Counted from the first letter of the stretch, positions 1-11,601 are shown. The stretch is DNA of 64,000 nt from Palaemon carinicauda (GCF_036898095.1 NC_090728.1:84464219-84528218); one strand, 5' to 3'. Numbers and translations: made by a program. The notes: generated by a model not told the origin, from the sequence alone.

Positions 1-534
1 CAGTCGGGGAACCCCACAAAGTCAGGACTCTGTTGGCTACTAAATGATCGAAAGACCACTCGGTACTCACTATCTGAGACGCTCTGCTCAGACTGTCGGC
101 GAGCACATTCCTCTTGCCTGGAATGAATTGAGCCGATAGTGGAATCGAGTGGACTTCGGTCCATCTCAGTATCTCTACTGCGAGATGGGATAGCTACTTC
201 GAAAAGGTACCTCCTTGCTTGCTGATGTAAGCCACTACTGTGGTGTTGTCGCTCATCACCACCACAGAGTGACCCGCCAGGTCATTTGTATCAGATTTAT
301 ATGGAGGCCCTTTTCTGATTCTGACCACAGTCCTGAGGTCCTGTGTTACAGAACATGGGCCCCCCACCCTTTCTTTGAAGCGTCCGAAAACAGCATCAAA
401 TCCGGGGGGAGGACGAGAAGATCCACTCCCCTTCGTAGGTTCTCGTCTGTCACCCACCACTGAAGGTCCGTCCGTTCCGCCGGACCCATAGGGATCATGA
501 CGTCCCGGGAATCGTGACCTTGATTCCACCGGGT
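1..534 (-). pseudogene. RNase H remnant, DIRS alpha copy 1
   Basis: Downstream of the reverse transcriptase on the minus strand, the frame encoding SDNTTVVAYI and NVLADSLSR is recognisable as the DIRS RNase H domain, with catalytic acidic residues in the DN and AD contexts. The frame is broken, about 40 bp near 275-300 is missing relative to 6405-6460, and the sequence is cut by the window edge. It would degrade the RNA strand of RNA:DNA hybrids if intact. Confidence 0.6.
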
Positions 535-1560
535 CTAGAGTCGCCATTGAAGAGATCTCATTCTGAGGCGACCGTTGGGAACTAGACGGGCCAAGGATGA
601 CCGGTGACCGAGAAGACGTAACCACGATTGGGCTGGGAGCTCTTCTCGTCTGAGGAAAGGACTCGCGACCCTCCTCAGCCTTGCTATCCTGTCGTCTGAT
701 GGGAAGGCTTTGTGGAGATTGGTGACTATGATCATGCCTAGATATACCAGTCTTTGAGTAGGAAGCAGAGAAGACTTCTCGAGACTTACCATGATCCCCA
801 CATCTTGGCAAAGTCCCAGAAGTTTGTCTCGGTGTCGAAGAAGGGCTGACTCCGAGTCTGCTAGGATCAGCCAGTCGTCCAGATAACGGAGGAGACGGAT
901 GCCGATCCTGTGTGCCCACGATGATATTAGGGTAAAAATACTTGTGAATACCTGAGGTGGTGTGGAGAGACCGAAACACAGCACCTTGAACTGGTAGATC
1001 TTGTTGTCTAGGCTGAATCTTAAGTACTTCCTTGAAGACAGATGGACTGGGATCTGGAAGTATGCGTCATTTAGGTCCAGTGTACACATGAAGTCTTGCG
1101 GTCTCACTGTAAGTCTGACCGTGTCTGCCGTCTCCATGCTGAACGGGGTCTGCTTGACAAACCTGTTCAGAACCAAGCGGTTGATGACTGGTCTCCAGCC
1201 TCCAGCCGTCTTCTTTACAGGAAAGAGTCGACTGAAGAAGCCTGGGAACCCGTCGACGACTTCTTGGAGAGCGCCCTTCTTCAACATGGTCTCGACTTCT
1301 GCCCGAAGGGCTTGCCCCCTTGCCGATCCTATGGCAAGGGAGCTCAACAACACTGGATTCGCCGTCAGGGGAGGTAGAGATGTTGTGAACGGGACGCGAT
1401 ATCCTTGACTGATTACGGAAATCGTCCAGGAATCGGCCCCAAGTTGCTGCCACCTGTTTGCACAACTTTGTAGGCATCCCCCCACTGGTGGACATGCAGG
1501 GGGACTGCCAATCCTAGTGTTTGCATCCCCCCACTGGTGGACATGCAGGGGGACTGCCAA
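535..1560 (-). pseudogene. Reverse transcriptase region, DIRS alpha copy 1
   Basis: The translation contains the reverse transcriptase core of DIRS elements: palm motif A in the context TLDLNDAYFQIPVH and the catalytic motif YLDDWL. It should copy the element's RNA into DNA. It ends at the in-frame TAG just before RNase H, a stop that is also present in the plus copy. The N-terminus is disturbed by a 49-bp tandem duplication, which shifts frame. The opposite-strand and shifted-frame ORFs over this region are shadows. Confidence 0.8.
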
Positions 1561-1571
1561 TCCTAGTGTTT
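1474..1571. repeat. 49-bp tandem duplication
   Basis: Two adjacent 49-bp units (1474-1522 and 1523-1571) have the same sequence. The plus-strand homologue near 5160-5215 has one unit. The length is not a multiple of three, so the duplication shifts the frame at the gag/reverse transcriptase junction of the minus copy. Confidence 0.9.
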
Positions 1572-1690
1572 GCGGCCTCAGCCACTCCCTCTAGGATTCT
1601 TTCCTCTCTGGAGGACTTTTTGCCTTTCTTGTCCTTGACAGGAAAGGGCTTCGACACCCTGGTTTACCTGACCGCCCTTGTGGTACGTAT

Positions 1691-4600
1691 ATGTCGGCGG
1701 TCGAAACAGACCCCCACACCTTGTGTCCTTACTGTAGGGGCCAACGGTGTGATAAGGATAATGTGTGTGGTGAGTGTAGGGAGTGGTCTACCTCCCAGTG
1801 GGAGAGGTTTTCCCGGTGCCGGAAGAAGAAGTCTAGGCGGGATATTTACCTTCGAAGATTTCTTTGAAAGGAGAAAATCTCAAGGGCTCTTCTTCCGTGG
1901 CCCAAACCCCCTGCGAAGCTCCCACTCGATCGGTTTCTTCCGAGAAACTGTCGAGTGGTAGCGTAGGCCGCAGTTCTGTTGATCGATCTTGGGGTTTGGG
2001 AGAGGGAGTTGCCTCCCATAGCAGGGCAGCTCCTCCTCCTCCCCCGAGGAAGGATTTAAATGTAAATGTAACTAATGATGATTTGTTGCAGCTTTGGGCT
2101 TCCTTGGGGCTTGAGGGTTCGCCCTCCAAGGAAGCCTTGTTTGACATGATCAGGTTGGAGGCAGCTGTCAAACAATCGCCGACGTTGTTGTGGCACAGAC
2201 TTCCGATGAGTTGTATCAAACCTCTGCTACTGATGTTGCTGATGTAGCTGAAGGCTTAGTTCGCCCCTCCGAACATCTTTCGAGGGAGGAACTGAGTCCA
2301 ACGGTCTCTCCTGCCAGTGATTCTACCCCTCGGGGGAGTTCACTCACAGAGACTCCTCTTCGGAGGACTGCTGATGGTCAGCCCGCTGACCCCACAGCCC
2401 CCAGAGGGCGTATAAGGCATAAAGCCCGCCTTCCTCTTCGCCGTAGAGGCCTTCCTTCACCTCACAAGTGTGTTAGGAGGTGCCTCTTCGGTTCATCATC
2501 CCCGCAGTCTGCCGCAGAGGAACCTCGCCGTCGTTCGCCGACTCTACCAACTACATCCCAGGACCTCTCCGCAGATCGTTCGCGATCTCCTTCGGTGAAA
2601 GGTCGTCCTTGCAAAGGACACGCCGACCTTCCACCCGCCAGACCTGCTGACCTGCTGTTGCCGTTCCTGGCCGCTGATGCGTTGTGGGCGCCTACTCATT
2701 CTGTTGTTAAATGGGCAACGGTCCCTTCGGGGCACAAGGGACTTTCACACAAAATTGTGTCCAAGTCCCTTACGCGCCAGGTATCACCTGCGCGCCAACG
2801 TTCACCTGTGCGCAACTGCGCTCAAGCGCTCACCTGCTGTTGCTCCTGTTATAGCGCACCAGCGCTCACCTGTGCGTCAGCGCTCACCTGCGCGTCAGTG
2901 CTCACCTGCGCGCCAGCGCTCACCTGTGCGCCAACGCTCACCTGTTCGTCAGCGCGCTACTGCGCGCTCCTGTTCTCCTGCGCGCTCCTGTTCTCCTGCG
3001 CGCCAGCGCTCGCCTGCGCGCCAACGATCTCCTGCGCACCCACGATCTTCTGATCTGGGCGCAAAGGGGAAGATAACCTCTTCCCCTGCTCGCCAACACG
3101 CCGTCACTCGCCGACGCGCCATTGGACTCCGCCTGCTCGCCATCCTTCACCTGCGTGCGAACTTTCACCTGCGCGCGATGCGGCCCACGTATACTACCAG
3201 ATGTGCGCTCTCATGCGCGCCCGCGCGCAAGGGATATATCTCCTGCGCGTGCGCGGCCAACGGTATCGCCCTCACGGGCTCTTCGAGATGCTGCGCGCCC
3301 GCGCGCGCGCAAACAATCGCCTTTGCGCGCGCGAGCGCTCATCCAGCCTGCTGCGGGCCCTCTGCAATCTCCGGAACGTGCCATCGCTCCCCTGCATTCG
3401 CCCGCGCGCGATGCAGGCCAAATTTTATTGCGCGAACGCCAGTGCGACCCCAAACGCGATCTCACGCGAGAGGCTGCAGGACACCGCGCGGCCAGGTCAT
3501 CATCATCACGTTTCTCCTCCCCACCGCAAGCGCAGAACAGCGCACTCGCCAGAGGGAGGGAGGATTCCGGATAGGTCCAGGGACTTTTATCCTTCTTCCT
3601 GTCAGGCAGGCCCTACTTTGGTAACTCCTAGGGATCGAACGATCCCCTTCCCTTCAGAGGGAGTGTCTGACAGCACAGCTGTCAGACAACAGCCCTGGTT
3701 TGTGTCCCTAGTCAGAGCAGTCATGCAGGCTTTTAAGCCTGTTCTCTCTGAGCTAGGCCACAAATAAGTGGCAGCTTCGACTCCCCTGAAGAGGGAGAGA
3801 GGAGTAGCTGACGTGGTAACTTCTCCAAGGGTGAAACTGACTCCTCGGAAGTCTTTGAGGAAGGCCTCCTCCCCCCCCAGACTTTCACTCCCTCCCCTTC
3901 AGACAAAGATTTCCCGTCCTCAGGGGAGTCATGCGAGGTGAGGCGTTCCCCCATCGCACCAATGAGGGAAACCCCACCTCGTGCAGGGAAGTCTTCTCGG
4001 GTAGGGGTGGAGAAGAGCCTCCCACCATCACTGTTGGAGTCCTGCATCCCTCCCAGGAGGGAGTCGAAGGACTCCAAGACTTTACCGAAGTCATCCTCAA
4101 GGATTAGACCAGAGCCAGCCAAGCCCTCGGAGAATGTCCACGAGTCCCCCCAAGAAGAGCCTTTGGGGACAGGAGACTTTACTGCTAGCCCTTCAGGAGG
4201 AGAGCTACAGGAGTCAGAGCATGAGTTCTGGCAGGTTCTGACCTTTATGAGGATTCTCAATGGGTTTACAGATCCAGAGATTTCCCCTTGCGAGGGCAAG
4301 GACACAGTCTTGGACCGAGTCTTTAGTACTCAAAAACTCTCAAAGGCCCAGCGTGGCTTTGCCCTGGTCTCAAGGGGTTAAAAGTGCCAGAGATAAGGTC
4401 GAAGGCCAGCTCTCCGAGCTTGCCTCCTCCAGCCGATCCAGTGCCGGTAACAAACTCCTCCAGCCTCCTCGTGTCCATCAGAGGAGGTACTTTGACATCA
4501 TGGAGGAGACTTGTTTAGCTCTTCCCTTATACCACTCTTTGGAAGAGCTTACCAGGGGAGTCCCTCTAGAGAGACTCTCCAACCGGCAAGTGTCGTTCTC

Positions 4601-5159
4601 AGCTACGGAGATCCTTAGCCAGGAGAAGGTGTCGAAGTGTGCCATGCAGGCAACTTTGTGGCTGGACATCTGGCTAGGGTCTCTGGGCATCCTGTTACGA
4701 TCTGAGGACTTGTCCAAAGAGAGTACCATGAAGGCCATGGAGACCTTTTTACTCTCAGGCACTCGTACCATCGAGTTTCTAGCCCACCAAGTCTCGAACT
4801 TGTGGGCCAATACCATCTTGAAACGTAGAGATGCGGTGTCTGAGAGATTCCACCAAAAGGTCCCCAGTACCGAGATCAGCAGACTCAGACATTCTTCCAT
4901 CTTGGGGAAGAATTTGTTCGAGCCTAAGGACGTGGAGCAGGCGGCTGACTGGTGGATGAAGTCCAACCAGGACTCTCTCCTACATAGGGCTTTAACATGG
5001 AAGCCCTATAAACCTCCAACAACCCAGCAACTACGTCCTACCAAGGCCACGAAACCGGCAGCTAGAGCAAAGACAACGGCGTCGAAGCCCTTTCCTGTCA
5101 AGGACAAGAAAGGCAAAAAGTCCTCCAGGGGAGGAAAGAATCCTAGAGGGAGTGGCTGA
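1691..5159 (+). pseudogene. Gag-like ORF1, DIRS alpha
   Basis: Translation from ATG 1691 begins with a Cys-rich knuckle, CPYCRGQRCDKDNVCGEC, that resembles a zinc-binding finger. A 1-nt shift near 1860 moves the frame into an Ala/Pro/Ser-rich region and a segment reading LLQLWASLGLEG. The middle (about 2770-3330) is an Arg/Ser/Pro repeat tract broken into all three frames. The C-terminal 300 codons (4260-5159) are open and end in a Lys-rich tail that overlaps the reverse transcriptase ORF by 8 nt. Gag is expected to package element RNA; I do not recognise a named family for the long middle domain. At least four frame breaks are visible. Confidence 0.7.
2790..3060 (+). repeat. 18-bp imperfect tandem repeats encoding RSPxRQ units
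   Basis: A unit close to CGCTCACCTGYGCGYCAG is repeated with drift over roughly 270 bp inside gag, and related GC-rich sequence continues to about 3330. In the gag frame it codes for repeats of Arg-Ser-Pro-x-Arg-Gln, similar in composition to RS domains. The other frames read as Cys/Ala/Pro repeats and are not credible proteins. Confidence 0.8.
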
Positions 5160-6153
5160 GGCCGCAAACACTAGGATTGGCAGTCCCCCTGCATGTCCAC
5201 CAGTGGGGGGATGCCTACAAAGTTGCGCAAACAGGTGGCAGCAACTCGGGGCCGATTCCTGGGCGATTTCCGTAATCAGTCAAGGATATCGCGTCCCGTT
5301 CACAACATCTCTACCTCCCCTGACAGCGAATCCAGTGTTGTTGAGCTCCCTTGCCATAGGATCGGCAAGGGGGCAAGCCCTTCGGGCAGAAGTCGAGACC
5401 ATGTTGAAGAAGGGCGCTCTCCAAGAAGTCGTCGACGGGTTCCCAGGCTTCTTCAGTCGACTCTTTCCTGTAAAGAAGACGGCTGGAGGCTGGAGACCAG
5501 TCATCAACCTCTTGGCTCTGAACAGGTTTGTCAAGCAGACCCCGTTCAGCATGGAGACGGCAGACACGGTCAGACTTGCAGTGAGACCGCAAGACTTCAT
5601 GTGTACACTGGACCTAAATGACGCGTACTTCCAGATCCCAGTCCATCCGTTTTCAAGGAAGTACTTAAGATTCAGCCTAGACAACAAGATCTACCAGTTC
5701 AAGGTGCTGTGTTTCGGTCTCTCCACACCACCTCAGGTTTTCACCAGTATTTTTACCCTAATATCGTCGTGGGCACACAGGATCGGCATCCGTCTCCTCC
5801 GTTATCTGGACGACTGGCTGATCCTAGCAGACTCGGAGTCAGCCCTTCTTCGACACCGAGACAAACTTCTGGGACTTTGCCAAGATGTGGGGATCATGGT
5901 AAGTCTCGAGAAGTCTTCTCTGCTTCCTACTCAAAGACTGGTATATCTAGGCATGATCATAGTCACCAATCTCCACAAAGCCTTCCCATCAGACGACAGG
6001 ATAGCAAGGCTGAGGAGGGTCGCGAGTCCTTTCCTTAGACGAGAAGAGCTCCCAGCCCAATCGTGGTTACGTCTTCTCGGTCACCTGTCATCCTTGGCCC
6101 TTCCAGTTCCCAACGGTCGCCTCAGAATGAGATCTCTTCAATGGCGACTCTAG
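5152..6153 (+). pseudogene. Reverse transcriptase, DIRS alpha copy 2
   Basis: This ORF of 333 codons holds the DIRS reverse transcriptase: fingers with GWRPVINLLALNRFV, palm motif A (DLNDAYFQIPVH), and YLDDWLILAD with both catalytic aspartates. It stops at TAG (6151-6153), after which the same frame continues into RNase H, so the stop looks like an internal lesion or an element-level feature shared with copy 1. The first codon used here is GTG; the real protein probably begins near the gag stop, which it overlaps. Reverse transcriptase acts with RNase H on the element's RNA. Confidence 0.85.
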
Positions 6154-7882
6154 TCCCGGTGGAATCAAGGTCACGATTCCCGGGACGTCATGATCCCTAT
6201 GGGTCCTGCGGAACGGACGGACCTTCAGTGGTGAGTGACAGACGAGAACCTACGAACAGGAGTGGATCTTCTCGTCCTACCCCCGGATTTGATGCTGTTT
6301 TCGGACGCCTCAAAGAAAGGGTGGGGGGGGGGAGCGGCCAACGTTCTGTAACATAGGACCTCCGGCCTGTGGTCAGAATCAGAAAAGGGCCTCCATATAA
6401 ATCTGCTAGAAATGAAGGCCGTATTCCTGGTCCTTCAACAGTTCCAACGTTACCTGGTGGGTCACTCTGTGGTGGTGATGAGCGACAACACCACAGTAGT
6501 GGCTTACATCAACAAGCAGGGAGGTACCTTTTCGAAGCAGCTATCCCATCTCGCAGTAGAGATACTGAGATGGACCGAAGTCCACTTAATTCCACTATCG
6601 GCTCGCTTCATTCCAGGCAAGAGGAATGTGCTCGCCGACAGTCTAAGCAGAGCGTCTCAGATAGTGAGTACCGAGTGGTCTTCGGATCACCTAGTAGCCA
6701 ACAGAGTCCTGACTTTGTGGGGTTCCCCGACTGTGGATCTGTTTGCTACAGCGCTGAACTTCAAGCTTCTGCTGTACTGCTCCCCAGTCCCGGATCCCAA
6801 GGCACTCTGGCAAGATGCCTTCCAACAATGGTGGGACAACATCGACGTATACGCCTTTCCCCCGTTCTGTCTGATGAGGAGGGTACTCAACAAGACCAGA
6901 ATATCGGCCAATCCCTCGATGACCCTTATAGCTCTGCTATGGCATCACGAGGAATGGTTTCCAGACCTTCTGCAACTCGTAACGGAACTTCCGAGAGAAC
7001 TCCCTCCACGACATGAGCTACTCAAACAACCACATGCCAACATCTTTCACAAAGCCGTAGCTTCGCTTCGACTTCACGCCTGGACACTACCCAGCATCTC
7101 CTCGCTGAGAGAGAATTTTCGCAACAGGTTGCGAACAGGATGTCTGGACACCTGCGAAGCTCATCCACAGGCAAAGTGGCGAGTTTTCTGTGGTTGGTGT
7201 TGTGGAAGGGGTATCTCTCCACTCAATGCCACTATTCCAGCAATAGTGGAGTTCTTCGTGTATTTGCGAGAAGAAATGCGCCTTTCAGTCTCGGCAGTGA
7301 AAGGCTATCGCTCAGCCTTAGGTCCAGCCTTCAGGCTCAAAGGAGTGGACAATTCTTCTTTGCTGGAACTTTCCCTACTCATACGAAGTTATGAACTTAC
7401 CTGCCCTCAGTCGGAAGTGAGACCTCCTCCATGGAACGGGGTTCGAGTTCTCAGGTCTCTTAAGAGACCACCCTACGAACCATTACGCCAGGCTTCAGAT
7501 CACCACCTAACTTGGAAGACGGTGTTCCTACTAGCTTTGGCCTCGGCCAAGCGAGTCAGTGAACTTCATGGTCTCTCGTATGACATCCCCCATTCAAGGG
7601 GATGGGGGGAGGTAACGTTCAGATTCGTCCCTGAGTTTGTTGCTAAGACTTAGAATCAGGGAGTGCCAGACCCTCGGTTCGACTCTTTCCAGATCTCGGG
7701 TCTTCGTTCTGTAACAGATGACCCAGACCATCTCCTACTGTGCCCAGTAAGGACTCTGAGGCTATATCTCAAAAGAACGGCTGCAGTTCGTCCCCAAGTG
7801 CAGGCATTGTTTGTGAGCTCTGGGAGAACAAAGAGAAGGGTTACCAAGAATACTATCTCAGCATGGATTCGTATGGTAATCC
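6154..7882 (+). pseudogene. RNase H, Dam-like methyltransferase and truncated tyrosine recombinase
   Basis: All three regions lie in the reverse transcriptase frame. RNase H starts near 6283 with FSDASKKGWG and continues through SDNTTVVAYI and NVLADSLSR. TGA 6234 and a shift near 6340 break it. From about 6735, VDLFATALN followed by YAFPPF marks the methyltransferase-like domain described in DIRS elements. The recombinase begins near 7100 and keeps its first catalytic arginine (ASAKRVSELHGLS, about 7545). Near 7650 the frame shifts, and the ORF dissolves at about 7882 before the HxxR and Tyr motifs. Without them it cannot integrate. The single-frame arrangement differs from the beta family in this window. 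Confidence 0.8.
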
Positions 7883-8440
7883 ATCTGTCCTTGAATCCTG
7901 ACCCTCCTCCGTTATGTCCACCTCTTAGGAATGTTATAGTTTCTAGGCCAGTATTGCCCTATCTTCTTTGCAAAAACCTCTAGATATGAAATGTTACTTT
8001 GAAGAAATATCAATGGGATATTCAGTTCTTTCATAAAATCTATTTTAAAATTACTTTCACCTAGTTAGATTTTAGTTATTGAATCCAGTAAAGTATTATT
8101 CGGTATTTATGAGGAATTGCATTGATAAGTATTGAAACATCTATTTTATTAGATAAATTACTAATGGGTTGTAAGAGATATAAAATCTGTTTATTGAACT
8201 AATCTTTCAAATTTATTTAATGATTTATATATTAAAGAAAATGTAACCATAATATTGCTAGTTTTTATCATTTTCAGAATTATTTACATAATAGGTCTTG
8301 TTATCTATATTTATCATCAGTCAAAGGAAGAGATAGTTTTGAAAACAATGGGAGCGCTTTACGGGCTGTCCTACGACAAGAGCCCGTGTCATGCTATAGG
8401 CATGGCAATCTACATGAATGAATGGGAGCCCGTGTCTTAC
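7883..8440. other. AT-rich sequence without recognised features
   Basis: This stretch begins abruptly where the alpha recombinase is truncated. It is strongly AT-rich, contains only short spurious ORFs, and shows no terminal repeat or RNA gene that I can identify. It may be host DNA or unrecognised repeat. Confidence 0.5.
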
Positions 8441-8608
8441 ATAAGGTAAGGTAATCTACACACAGTCCAGCAAGAAGGGCTGGGCAATCTCACAAGCAAG
8501 CAAGAAATATCCCACTTTCTCGCCCCAAGGAAGCCGACTGTAAGATTTGCTCGCACTAACAACGGCAACCAAAAGTGTCTAGGCTGTCAATGAACAGGGC
8601 ACCACACC

Positions 8609-9005
8609 ATGGCACCAATCTGTCCAATAAGAAAGGAAAAGACCAAGACCGCAAAGAAAGAAATAAGGAAGCAAATTAAACAGACCCCCACCACTTATGC
8701 AGGAGCAGCAGCCGCCCCAACCCAGAACGCTTGGACCACCAGGAATTACAGAATTTACGATCAACAGACCGCCCAATCAAACAACCACGGACTACCCTTC
8801 AAAAAACTGAATACTGTCTACCAAATTGCCCTGCTACATCCAAATATGAATGAAGCAGCCTGCCCTGGAAGTTTTCAGCAGACCCTAGACGAAGTACTGA
8901 AAGCAAACGGTTGTGAATCAGTCATAATCCCAAGGAGTACGCTACGATCAAAAGAGGTGATGGCCAGCATGCCAGCACTCCAAGCATTGGCAACCTTGCC
9001 CACAG
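8609..9005 (+). pseudogene. Possible LINE ORF1-like fragment
   Basis: An open frame from ATG 8609 encodes a Lys-rich N-terminus, then YAGAAAAPTQ, and a segment reading HPNMNEAACPGSFQQTLDEV. It does not match DIRS gag; its style recalls ORF1 proteins of I/Nimb-type LINEs, but this is from general resemblance only. At about 9003-9009 it runs in frame into the beta DIRS gag segment (KDxNEVHLTFSV), and a TGA at 9017-9019 (Trp codon in other copies) ends the fusion. Sequence 8440-8608 upstream could be its 5' region. The origin is uncertain. Confidence 0.4.
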
Positions 9006-9810
9006 TCGAGAAGGATTGAAACGAGGTCCATCTAACCTTCTCGGTCGCAAAGCTCGATGTGACATTGCAGGACAGCAGTTCAATGAGAACCTCCCGAAGC
9101 TGTCGGACTTTCTCCTGAGAAGAGAAGAGGAGACAAAAGAGAGACTAGCTGCCTCTCTGTCCCTCCAGAACTGCATGGAGATGTATGCAGGCATTGCAAG
9201 CACCCCAGACATGTATACAGTCCTAGCCAACATGCACATGGCTATATTGGTCAATGACTTGTACGCTTTTGTGAAAGCCAGGAGGGCCTGCAGAGACTTT
9301 GTGTTTGACAATGCAACGGTCAAATACGAGCCCAGGAAGTTGATCACTTCCTGTATCTGGGGCAAGGACCTCTTCCCAAAGGAAGTAGTTGCCAAAGCCG
9401 CCACGGAGAATAGGAACCTTCTCCAAAAGTGGGGCATGTCTGCTAAGAGAAAATCTTCCCCTGATGCTGGTCCCCAACCTAAGAGTAAGACGAAGAAGCC
9501 AAGACTGCCTCCTCGACCTGTGCAACATCCTACAGTAACCATGACCACGGTGCCCCAAATGGTTGCTCAGCCGCAAACCACTTTCCAGATGGTGCCTCAA
9601 CAGCTCGTAGCCCAGTTACCAGCCTTTAACCCAAGTTTTGAGAGGCACACCACTACCTTTCGCCTGAAAGCTAGAGGTTCTAGACGAGGCTCCTCAAAAC
9701 ACCCCCAAGAGGAAGAGGAGGACATGGTCAGGGTAGAAAACCCTCTGGATCATCCAAGCAATGAGATGCTCCAGGTAGGAGGAAGACTTCTCCACTTTTG
9801 GGATCATTGA
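9006..9810 (+). pseudogene. Gag C-terminal part, DIRS beta copy 1
   Basis: The frame encodes the most conserved part of beta gag: FNENLPKLSDFLLRREEETK, KARRACRDFVF and IWGKDLFPKE, followed by a Lys/Pro/Gln-rich tail (MVAQPQTTFQMVPQQLVAQ). A 1-nt loss near 9055 separates the first 16 codons from the rest. The usual stop-start junction with the reverse transcriptase ORF is altered here, so gag runs on to a stop at 9808-9810. Confidence 0.75.
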
Positions 9811-11601
9811 ACCTTTGATCCCTGGGCCCACATCCTAATCAAGAATGGACTAGGATGGAAATGGAACAAATCTCCACTTTCATTTTCTCAATTCTTCAAA
9901 CACTCCACCTCCTTATTGGAAGAATATACCTTAGAACTCTTGAACAAAAAGGTTATAAGGAAAGCAAAGGCCATCAAATTCCAGGGAAGGCTGTTTTGTG
10001 TTCCCAAGAAGGACTCGGACAAACTCAGAGTCATTCTAGACTTGTCTCTACTCAACAAGTTCATCGAGAACAACAAGTTCCGGATGTTAACCTTACAACA
10101 CATAAGGACCCTGTTACCAAAGGGCTGTATACAGTCTTAATAGACCTGGCAGATGCTTACTGGCACCTTCCAGTCAGCCGCCCCCTCTCCTCCCACCTAG
10201 GATTCCAGCTACGGAAGACAAAGTATGTCTTCAGAGCCATGCCCTTTGGACTAAACATAGCCCCAAGGATTTTCACGAAACTTGCGGACACAGTTGTACA
10301 ACAGCTATGCTTAGAAGGTGTTCAGGTAGCAACATACCTGGACGACTGGCTTGTGTGGGCAGCATCCAAGACTGCTTGTCTGCAGGCAGCCACAAAGGTG
10401 ATCCAGTTCCTGGAATATCTGGGCTTCAAGATCAACTACAAGAAGTCTCGCCTCTCTCCAGCTCAAGAGTGTTAATGGTTGGGAATCCATTGGAACTTGC
10501 AGTCACACCGCCTCTCCATTCCACCAAAGAAGAGGAGAGAGATCGCCGGTTCTGTCAAGAGACTACTAAAATCCAACAGGATTTCAAGACGCTAACAGGA
10601 AAGAGTACTGGGCTTTCTCCAGTTCGCAGCAGTAACTGACCCAGTGCTAAGAGCACAGCTAAAGATGCGTCAGGAGTCAGGAGAAGATACGCATCAAACG
10701 CTCGAAGTGATCAACAGAGACCGACACCGACCTTACTGCGATGGCTTCTGAGGCCATGGTCAAAGATCAAGAGCCTAGCTAGGACTATTCCCTTACAACC
10801 ACTTCAACTGTCGGTAGTCATCCACCCGGATGCCTCAACGGAAGGATGGGGAGGTCATTCCCATCAAAGGAAAGTTCAAGGGACCTGGTCATCCCTGTTC
10901 AAGACCTTTCACATCAACATTCTGGAGGCCATGACAGTCCTCTTGACATTGAAAAAGCTATCCCCTCAAAGATCAGCCCATATCAAGTTGGTCTTGGACA
11001 GCAAAGTGATAGTGAGATGTCTGAACCGACAAGGCTCGAGATCGCCCTACATCAACCACTTGATGTTGGCCATTTTTTGCTTGGCAAGAAAGAAAAGATG
11101 GCATTTATCAGCAGTTCACCTACAAGGGTTCCGCAATGTAACGGCGGACGCTCTATCCAGCCAAAGCTGATAGAGTCAGAATGGTCCCTAGACGCAGACT
11201 CATTCTCCTTCATCTTGGAAAAAGTCCCAGAACTGCAGATCGACCTCTTTGCAACAAGCGACAACAAGACACTACCTCGATACGTAGCCCCATACAAGGA
11301 CCCTCGGGCAGAAGCGATGGACGTCATGTCCCTCAATTGGAACAGATGGAGTCATATCTATCTGTTCCCACCAACAAATCTCATGCTGAAGGTCGTCAAC
11401 AAGCTGAAATCCTTCAAGGGGACAGCAGCAGTGGTGGCCCCAAAATGGCCCAAGAGCAATTGGTTCCCTCTAGTGATAGAACTGAGGCTGAGCCTGTTTC
11501 CTCTACCGAACCCAGTTCTATCCCAACTGGTTCAGAAGTCGACTGTCTACGCTTCATCACTGAGAACCCAAAACCTACATCTCATGATTTTCTCGCCTTA
11601 G
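9769..11601 (+). pseudogene. Reverse transcriptase-RNase H-methyltransferase-like ORF2, beta copy 1
   Basis: Reverse transcriptase motifs are LFCVPKKDSDKLRVILDLS, DLADAYWHLPVS, AMPFGLNIAPR and YLDDWLVWAA. RNase H shows VLDSKVIVRCLNRQGS and VTADALSS; its first Asp motif (normally SDAS) has drifted to PDAS near 10830. The methyltransferase-like region has QIDLFATSDNK and YLFPPTN. The ORF ends with the family-typical LMIFSP and a stop at 11599-11601. Frameshifts occur near 9900, 10140, 10470, 10640 and 11170, so no full product is possible. Confidence 0.8.

Larger units (their letters stand above)
1..1656 (-). mobile_element. DIRS retrotransposon, family alpha, copy 1 (partial)
   Basis: This segment is the near-identical reverse complement of 5083-6735, so it is a minus-strand fragment of the same DIRS family as the next element. 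It covers the end of gag, reverse transcriptase, RNase H and the start of the methyltransferase-like region, and it runs off the left edge of the window. Homology stops at about 1651-1660, where plus-strand gag of the neighbouring copy begins head-to-head. It carries a small internal deletion near 275-300 compared with the plus copy. No terminal repeats are seen. Confidence 0.85.
1657..7882 (+). mobile_element. DIRS retrotransposon, family alpha, copy 2 (both ends missing)
   Basis: In order, this copy encodes gag (1691-5159), reverse transcriptase (5152-6153), RNase H, a Dam-like methyltransferase region and the N-terminal part of a tyrosine recombinase. That order defines DIRS elements. The 5' boundary at about 1657 lies only about 35 bp before the gag start, and the 3' boundary at about 7882 cuts the recombinase before its catalytic His and Tyr. 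No inverted terminal repeats or internal complementary region are present. Several frameshifts and stops make it inactive. Confidence 0.85.

Noticed and set aside
2190..3767. Cys/Ala-rich repeat ORFs in other frames of DIRS alpha gag
   Set aside because: Shadow frames of the RSPxRQ repeat; composition follows the 18-bp unit.
8255..8449. 64-residue ORF with a hydrophobic start
   Set aside because: Short, in AT-rich sequence, with no supporting context.
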